From contig SCRC01000046.1 of the NCBI GenBank assembly GCA_004297945.1, positions 1 to 64,000 of the forward strand: a stretch of 64,000 bases of DNA, given 5' to 3'. The stretch comes from Candidimonas sp. (GTDB taxonomy: Bacteria; Pseudomonadota; Gammaproteobacteria; Burkholderiales; Burkholderiaceae_B). The notes beneath the pieces are model-generated. The model was not told the origin of the DNA, did not search any database, and saw only the letters and a list, made by a program, of their open reading frames with translations. A program made the translations under genes and the position numbers. Below are positions 59,855-64,000 of this stretch, piece by piece; positions within the stretch are counted from its first letter, which is position 1; the number at the start of each line of letters is the position of its first letter.

Positions 59855-60604
59855 GTGATATTTCGTCAATTGTTTGAACCGGTGTCAAGCACCTACACCT
59901 ATCTGTTAGGGTGTCCGCAAACCGGGCGAGCCGTATTGATTGACCCAGTGATTGTTTGCATGGATCGCGACTTGAGTGAACTCAGCCGCCTGGGATTGAC
60001 CCTGGCTTACACCGTTGATACGCACATCCACGCGGATCACATCACCGCCGCGCTCGAATTAAAAAGGACCGTAGGCAGCAAGATAGCAGCGCCCGCTTAT
60101 GATCGCCTGCCTTGCGCTGATGTTGGAATCGAAGAAGGCACCCCGTTCGTGTTGGGCAGCCTTCAATTGCAGCCGCTGCACACACCGGGACATACCGATG
60201 GGCATTTTTCCTATGGGCTTGCCGACCGGATATTTACAGGCGATGCCCTGCTGATCGAAGGTTGTGGCCGCACCGATTTTCAGAACGGCGACGCCGAAGC
60301 GCTGTATAGCAGCGTTCATGAAAAATTATTCTCATTGCCCGACGAAACCCTGGTCTACCCTGCGCATGATTACAATAATCGGCACGTGTCATCCATCGCG
60401 CAGGAGAAGCAACGCAACCCTCGCCTGGGTCAAGGGCGCACACTGGGACAATTCAAAAAGATCATGGCAAACCTGAATCTGCCTTACCCGACGTTCATTG
60501 ATTTTGCAGTGCCGGGAAATAAGCAGTGTGGCGTTTGTCCGGATCATCTGCCCGAAAATCTTGAGAAGTACTGCGCTCATGTTAGCGAGAGCCGGCAGGG
60601 ATAA
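59855..60604 (+). CDS. persulfide dioxygenase (ETHE1/Blh-type metallo-beta-lactamase fold)
   Basis: Probably oxidises glutathione persulfide to sulfite. The 249-residue protein has the metal motif THIHADHITAA, TPGHTDGHFSYG, IFTGDALLIEGCGRTDF and YPAHDYNNRHVSSI, all characteristic of the ETHE1/SdoA group. It starts at GTG 59855 with AAGGGAG six bases upstream. It is divergent from the broken ArsR gene and followed 25 bp later by a DUF442-type gene. The C-terminal CGVCPDHLPENLEKYC carries extra cysteines. Confidence 0.9.
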   Translation: MIFRQLFEPVSSTYTYLLGCPQTGRAVLIDPVIVCMDRDLSELSRLGLTLAYTVDTHIHADHITAALELKRTVGSKIAAPAYDRLPCADVGIEEGTPFVLGSLQLQPLHTPGHTDGHFSYGLADRIFTGDALLIEGCGRTDFQNGDAEALYSSVHEKLFSLPDETLVYPAHDYNNRHVSSIAQEKQRNPRLGQGRTLGQFKKIMANLNLPYPTFIDFAVPGNKQCGVCPDHLPENLEKYCAHVSESRQG

Positions 60605-60629
60605 CTGATTCTTACCAAAAAGGATAGTC

Positions 60630-61067
60630 ATGAGTAATTTTAGACAAGCCGAGGAAAACGTTTTTATCGGCCCGCAGCCGACCCAACACGATCTTCAAGA
60701 TGCAAAGCAGCAAGGGGTTAAGACTGTCATTGATTTTCGGATGCCGGCAGAGACGACGGCGTCAAACGAGGAGCTGACAAAAAATGCAGGGCTGGATTAC
60801 GTCAACATTCCTGTAAACAAAAGTCATCTTGTTATAGACCAGATAGGCCAACTCGACGTCGTGATGAGGAGTAAAGGCGGCCCATTCCTTCTTCACTGCG
60901 CAACGGGTACTCGTGCAGCGCTCCTGTACTCATTGAGTCAAGCGGGCCAACAAAACTGGACGGCTGAACAAACCTTTGACGCAGCAAAAAAGATGGGGTT
61001 TGACTTGAAAGCGACGCCTGAATTTTCAATGTTTGTGAAAGAAACTATTGATCGAGCTAAGTGTTGA
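60630..61067 (+). CDS. phosphatase-like DUF442 protein (N-terminal domain of Blh)
   Basis: A 145-residue protein of the beta-lactamase-hydrolase-like N-terminal domain type. It has a dual-specificity-phosphatase fold signature, FLLHCATGTRAALLYSL, with Cys and Arg spaced Cys-x4-Arg, and the preceding TVIDFRMPAET. In Xylella and Agrobacterium this domain is fused in front of the persulfide dioxygenase in one Blh protein; here the two are separate, adjacent genes in the opposite order. The role in sulfide detoxification is inferred from this association. AAAGGA precedes ATG 60630. Confidence 0.85.
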   Translation: MSNFRQAEENVFIGPQPTQHDLQDAKQQGVKTVIDFRMPAETTASNEELTKNAGLDYVNIPVNKSHLVIDQIGQLDVVMRSKGGPFLLHCATGTRAALLYSLSQAGQQNWTAEQTFDAAKKMGFDLKATPEFSMFVKETIDRAKC

Positions 61068-61164
61068 CAAGCGTTTGGCTGCCGTCATGCCTGACGGCTC
61101 CAAGACCAGCGCCGACATCCTCTCTCAAGCGGTCCGCTGCCGCTAAATGCGACGGGCACGTTTT

Positions 61165-61232
61165 GTAGGTGCCACCGTATGTGGCATTGCCGTTTGTTGT
61201 GTTTGTTGTCGTAGCGGCACCTCTTGTGTGCC
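61165..61232 (+). repeat. two degenerate REP-like elements
   Basis: At 61165-61186, GTAG is followed by the stem TGCCAC/GTGGCA with a CGTAT loop. At 61211-61232, GTAGC is followed by GGCAC, CTCTTGT and GTGCC, an element with two arm bases lost on one side. They lie in the 199-bp gap between the DUF442 gene and the MarR gene. Confidence 0.7.
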
Positions 61233-61266
61233 ATTTCCAGCCTCGGCCGGTTGCTTGTGTTTTATG

Positions 61267-61785
61267 TTAATTGCGCCTGGGTCGGCGTGGCTGGGTTAGC
61301 AGTTTGAGTTCGCCCAAGGCCTCAAACAAAGCGTTGCTGCTTTTTTCCGACAGGCCGCCTAGCAGGCCTTGAATCCATTGCTCGTGAGCCTGAGCCATTT
61401 TCTTGAAGATGCGCTTGCCTTTGCTGGTCAGCCTGATGAGCGAGCTGCGGCGATCCGATGCTACTTTGACGCGTTCCACCAGGCCCTCTTTTTCGAGCTG
61501 ATCGGTAATGCCGGTGATATTGCCGTTGGTCACCATCATGTGCCGGGAAAGTTCGCTCATTTTCATGCCTGCGGGCTCGCGCAGCAGTTGCGCCATCAGG
61601 TCAAAGCGCGGCAGGGTGGTTTCGTACCCGGTGCGTAGCCGGCTGCGGATTTCGCCCTCGATGAGGTTGCAGCACGTCAGCAGGCGCAGCCAGAGCCGCA
61701 AATCGTGGTGGTCTTCCGGGACAGTCCGGCTTTCGAGATCTGGAATGAATTCCGGTTCGGTTGCTTCAGGGACGTTATCGCTCAT
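61267..61785 (-). CDS. MarR-family transcriptional regulator
   Basis: A winged-helix regulator of 172 residues: the HTH region reads LSRHMMVTNGNITGITDQLE and the wing KEGLVERVKVASDRRSSLIRLTSKG, both clear MarR features. It is divergent from the hydroxylase/reductase fusion gene, and a 10-bp-arm palindrome lies in the promoter gap, so it probably represses that gene and is relieved by an aromatic acyl-CoA (inference from similar clusters). ATG at 61785 gives MSDNVPEATEPEF; an ATG at 61815 is also in frame, and neither has a clear ribosome site. Confidence 0.88.
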   Translation of the reverse strand: MSDNVPEATEPEFIPDLESRTVPEDHHDLRLWLRLLTCCNLIEGEIRSRLRTGYETTLPRFDLMAQLLREPAGMKMSELSRHMMVTNGNITGITDQLEKEGLVERVKVASDRRSSLIRLTSKGKRIFKKMAQAHEQWIQGLLGGLSEKSSNALFEALGELKLLTQPRRPRRN

Positions 61786-61991
61786 GGTTTTGTCGAAAAT
61801 CTCTCGGTAGCGCATGGGTGCGGTGACATATTGCCCGCGTCGTCAAACACATTATAAAAAGCGTGCCAGGCCTCTGAAACAGACCTGGAATCGCATTGCG
61901 TCAATTAAAACAGCTTAAACCTCAAAAGTGAATATGTTCCAACCCTAAACTAAATTTTTGAAAAAAGGCTTGCCGCTTCTTTTTTTTAGCG

Positions 61992-62015
61992 ATATAGTTT
62001 AAGCCTAAACTATAT
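61992..62015. promoter_or_regulatory. probable MarR operator
   Basis: ATATAGTTTA and TAAACTATAT form perfect 10-bp arms around an AGCC centre, 19 bp before the start of the fusion gene. A related half-site, CCTAAACTA, lies at about 61947. Position between the divergent MarR and target genes supports an operator role. Confidence 0.75.
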
Positions 62016-62033
62016 AAAAGATAGAAGATTTTT

Positions 62034-64000
62034 ATGAAAATCGTATGCATAGGCGGTGGGCCGGCAGGTCTGTATTTTGGTTTGTTGATGAAATTGGGCG
62101 ACCCCCGCCATGAGGTCACGGTCGTCGAGCGCAACCGTCCTTACGATACGTTTGGCTGGGGCGTGGTGTTTTCAGACGCGACGCTGGCAAACTTGAAAGA
62201 GGCCGATCCGGTGTCGGCCGCTCAGGTGAGCGCGGCGTTCAATCACTGGGATGACATCGAAATCCACTATAAGAATCGCAGCCTGCGCAGCAGCGGCCAT
62301 GGGTTTATTGGCATCGGGCGCAAGAAGCTGCTCAATATTCTGCAGGCGCGTTGTGAAGAATTGAATGTCCGGCTGGTATTTGAAACCGATGTGACCGACG
62401 ACCAGGCCTTGGCCGATAAGTATCAGGCCGATCTGGTCATAGCCTCGGATGGCTTGAATAGCCGCGTGCGCACGCGCTATGCCGACGTGTTCAAACCCGA
62501 CATCGATACGCGCTTATGCCGTTTTGTATGGTTAGGGACTAAACAGACCTTTGACGCTTTCACGTTTGCCTTTGTGCAAACCGAACACGGCTGGTTCCAG
62601 GCTCATGCCTACCAGTTCGAGGCCGGCATGTCGACGTTTATTGTCGAAACGTTGGATCAGACCTGGAAGTCCGCCGGGCTCGATGCCATGAGTCAGGAAG
62701 AGGGCATCGCCTATTGCGAAAGGCTGTTTGCGCCCTGGCTCGATGGAAATCCGCTTATATCCAATGCGACCCATCTGCGCGGCGCCGCGATCTGGATCCG
62801 CTTCCCTCGGGTTATTTGCCAGACCTGGGTGCACGAGCAAACCCTGCCCAATGGCCGGTGCGTGCCGATCGTGCTGATGGGCGACGCGGCCCATACGGCG
62901 CATTTTTCAATCGGGTCGGGCACCAAGTTGGCCTTGGAGGATTCGATCGAGCTGCATCGCTCGATCAGTGGCCACAACAATGATCTGCAAGCGGGCTTGC
63001 GCCACTATCAGGAAGTACGCAGCGTCGAGGTGCTGAAAATCCAGAACGCGGCGCGCAACTCTACGGAATGGTTCGAAAATGTGCAGCGCTACGCCAGTTT
63101 CGAGCCCGAACAGTTCGCTTACTCGCTATTGACGCGCTCGCAGCGTATTTCGCACGAAAATCTGCGCTTGCGCGATACCGGCTGGATTGAGGGGTACGAG
63201 CGCTGGATGGCAAAGAGAGCAGGGGTTGCGTCGACAGAGGGGCAAGTCATGCCGCCCATGCACACACCCTACACGGCGCGTGGGGTCACATTGAAAAATC
63301 GCGTGGTCGTGTCGCCGATGGCCATGTATTCCAGCGTTGACGGCGTGCCGGGCGATTTTCATCTGGTGCATCTGGGTGCGCGCGCCATGGGCGGCGCAGG
63401 GCTGGTGATGGTTGAAATGACCTGCGTATCGCCGGAGGCGCGAATTACTCCGGGGTGTCCGGGTTTGTGGAACGACAAGCAGGCGCAAGCGTTTGCGCGT
63501 ATTACCGGCTTCGTGCACCAGAATACCAGTGCGAAGATCGGCATACAGCTGGGCCACGCGGGCCGCAAAGGCTCCACTCGTGTCAGCTGGGAGGGCACTG
63601 ATCAGCCGCTGACGGCGGGCAACTGGCCTTTGGTGTCTGCCTCTGCCATTCCCTATATAGAGGGCGTGTCGCAGGTGCCGCAAGCGATGACGCGCGGTCA
63701 AATGGAGCAGGTACGCGACGAATTCGTAGCAGCCGCCCGACGCGTGCAACAGGCTGATTTCGACTGGCTTGAGTTGCATTGTGCGCACGGCTATCTGTTG
63801 TCCAGCTTTATTTCGCCCCTGACCAATCAGCGTACCGACGACTACGGTGGTTCTTTGCAAAACCGCCTGCGATACCCGCTGGAAGTTTTCCGGGCCGTCC
63901 GCGATGTCTGGCCGGAAAACCTGCCCATGTCGGTACGCATTTCGGCCCATGATTGGGTCGAGGGCGGAATTACTGCCGACGATGCCATCGACATAGCACG
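62034..64000 (+). CDS. FAD monooxygenase/old-yellow-enzyme fusion, 2-aminobenzoyl-CoA or salicylyl-CoA type (3' end outside window)
   Basis: Fusion enzyme of aerobic aryl-CoA degradation. Residues 1 to about 390 are a PHBH-type flavin monooxygenase: IGGGPAGLYFGLLMK, FGWGVVFSDATL, VIASDGLNSRVR and VLMGDAAHTAHFSIGSGTKLALEDS. From about residue 410 an old-yellow-enzyme barrel begins: HTPYTARGVTLKNRVVVSPM, HLVHLGARAMGGAGLVMVEMT, IQLGHAGRKGS and ELHCAHGYLLSSFISPLTN, with NQRTDDYGGS. This matches Azoarcus-type 2-aminobenzoyl-CoA monooxygenase/reductase and proteins annotated as salicylyl-CoA 5-hydroxylase/oxidoreductase; which substrate applies cannot be told. The frame is open at base 64000. Confidence 0.92.
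   Translation, partial: MKIVCIGGGPAGLYFGLLMKLGDPRHEVTVVERNRPYDTFGWGVVFSDATLANLKEADPVSAAQVSAAFNHWDDIEIHYKNRSLRSSGHGFIGIGRKKLLNILQARCEELNVRLVFETDVTDDQALADKYQADLVIASDGLNSRVRTRYADVFKPDIDTRLCRFVWLGTKQTFDAFTFAFVQTEHGWFQAHAYQFEAGMSTFIVETLDQTWKSAGLDAMSQEEGIAYCERLFAPWLDGNPLISNATHLRGAAIWIRFPRVICQTWVHEQTLPNGRCVPIVLMGDAAHTAHFSIGSGTKLALEDSIELHRSISGHNNDLQAGLRHYQEVRSVEVLKIQNAARNSTEWFENVQRYASFEPEQFAYSLLTRSQRISHENLRLRDTGWIEGYERWMAKRAGVASTEGQVMPPMHTPYTARGVTLKNRVVVSPMAMYSSVDGVPGDFHLVHLGARAMGGAGLVMVEMTCVSPEARITPGCPGLWNDKQAQAFARITGFVHQNTSAKIGIQLGHAGRKGSTRVSWEGTDQPLTAGNWPLVSASAIPYIEGVSQVPQAMTRGQMEQVRDEFVAAARRVQQADFDWLELHCAHGYLLSSFISPLTNQRTDDYGGSLQNRLRYPLEVFRAVRDVWPENLPMSVRISAHDWVEGGITADDAIDIA

Noticed and set aside
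61081-61098. GCCGTC/GACGGC hairpin after the DUF442 gene
   Set aside because: The stem is only 6 bp and no T-run follows; too weak to call as a terminator.

Overview
The window looks like chromosomal DNA of a betaproteobacterium of the order Burkholderiales, most likely the family Alcaligenaceae (Bordetella/Pusillimonas-like). The evidence is gene order and protein character: trpE-trpG-trpD-trpC next to rpe, apaG and mltA; gatCAB divergent from mreBCD-mrdA-rodA; metX-metW; rplU-rpmA-obgE-proB; and ftsE-ftsX-mutY. This placement is from memory of such genomes, not from a database search. Most of the window is housekeeping core with short intergenic gaps. I saw no tRNA, rRNA, CRISPR array, intact insertion sequence or prophage.

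Layout. 1-4.6 kb (minus): an RhlE-type RNA helicase cut by the window edge, then uracil-DNA glycosylase, a HIT protein and a two-domain polyphosphate kinase 2. 4.8-9.9 kb (minus): the trp operon EGDC with a Trp-codon leader peptide and attenuator, preceded by rpe. 10.0-13.7 kb (plus): apaG, mltA, a UbiH-type hydroxylase and dsbC. 13.8-18.4 kb: an accessory module of a GMC oxidoreductase and a ThDP enzyme, with a divergent GntR regulator, a 24-bp perfect palindrome between them and a possible transporter remnant. 18.4-29.6 kb: an AlkA-type glycosylase, two lipoproteins, a CoA-transferase, pckG, a diguanylate cyclase, gshA, a LuxR solo, and metX-metW behind a SAM-II riboswitch. 29.6-33.1 kb: an AmpG-like permease, pyrE, a DoxX protein and a LigB-type dioxygenase. 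33.3-42.7 kb: gatCAB (minus) and mreBCD-mrdA-rodA (plus). 43.2-45.9 kb (minus): mutY-ftsX-ftsE. 46.0-47.3 kb: the decayed remains of a general amino-acid ABC transporter (aapQMP). 47.4-54.5 kb: a Bug-type binding protein, an OmpA lipoprotein, thiC with a TPP riboswitch, an XRE repressor with its own operators, a response-regulator-like protein, and dadA with a divergent Lrp. 54.8-59.8 kb (minus): proB, obgE, rpmA, rplU, argJ and a frameshifted ArsR gene. 59.9-61.1 kb: persulfide dioxygenase plus a Blh-type phosphatase-like domain. 61.3-64 kb: a MarR regulator divergent from a monooxygenase/old-yellow-enzyme fusion (2-aminobenzoyl-CoA or salicylyl-CoA type) that runs off the end.

The most striking non-coding feature is a family of about two dozen short intergenic palindromes. 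Each has a GTAGC head and a CTTGT loop. The 7-bp arms differ from cluster to cluster, but changes on one side are matched on the other. This is the architecture of GTAG-headed REP elements, and the window alone shows several covarying arm types, paired and tandem arrangements, and expansions of the 5' arm. No REP-associated transposase is present here. A separate 227-bp inverted-repeat element lies at 42.8-43.05 kb.

Regulation readable from the DNA: trp attenuation, SAM-II and TPP riboswitches, and probable operators for the GntR, XRE and MarR regulators. Several real starts are GTG or TTG (apaG, thiC, lrp, trpC, the persulfide dioxygenase and a lipoprotein). They were chosen by Shine-Dalgarno spacing, gene overlap or family N-terminus.
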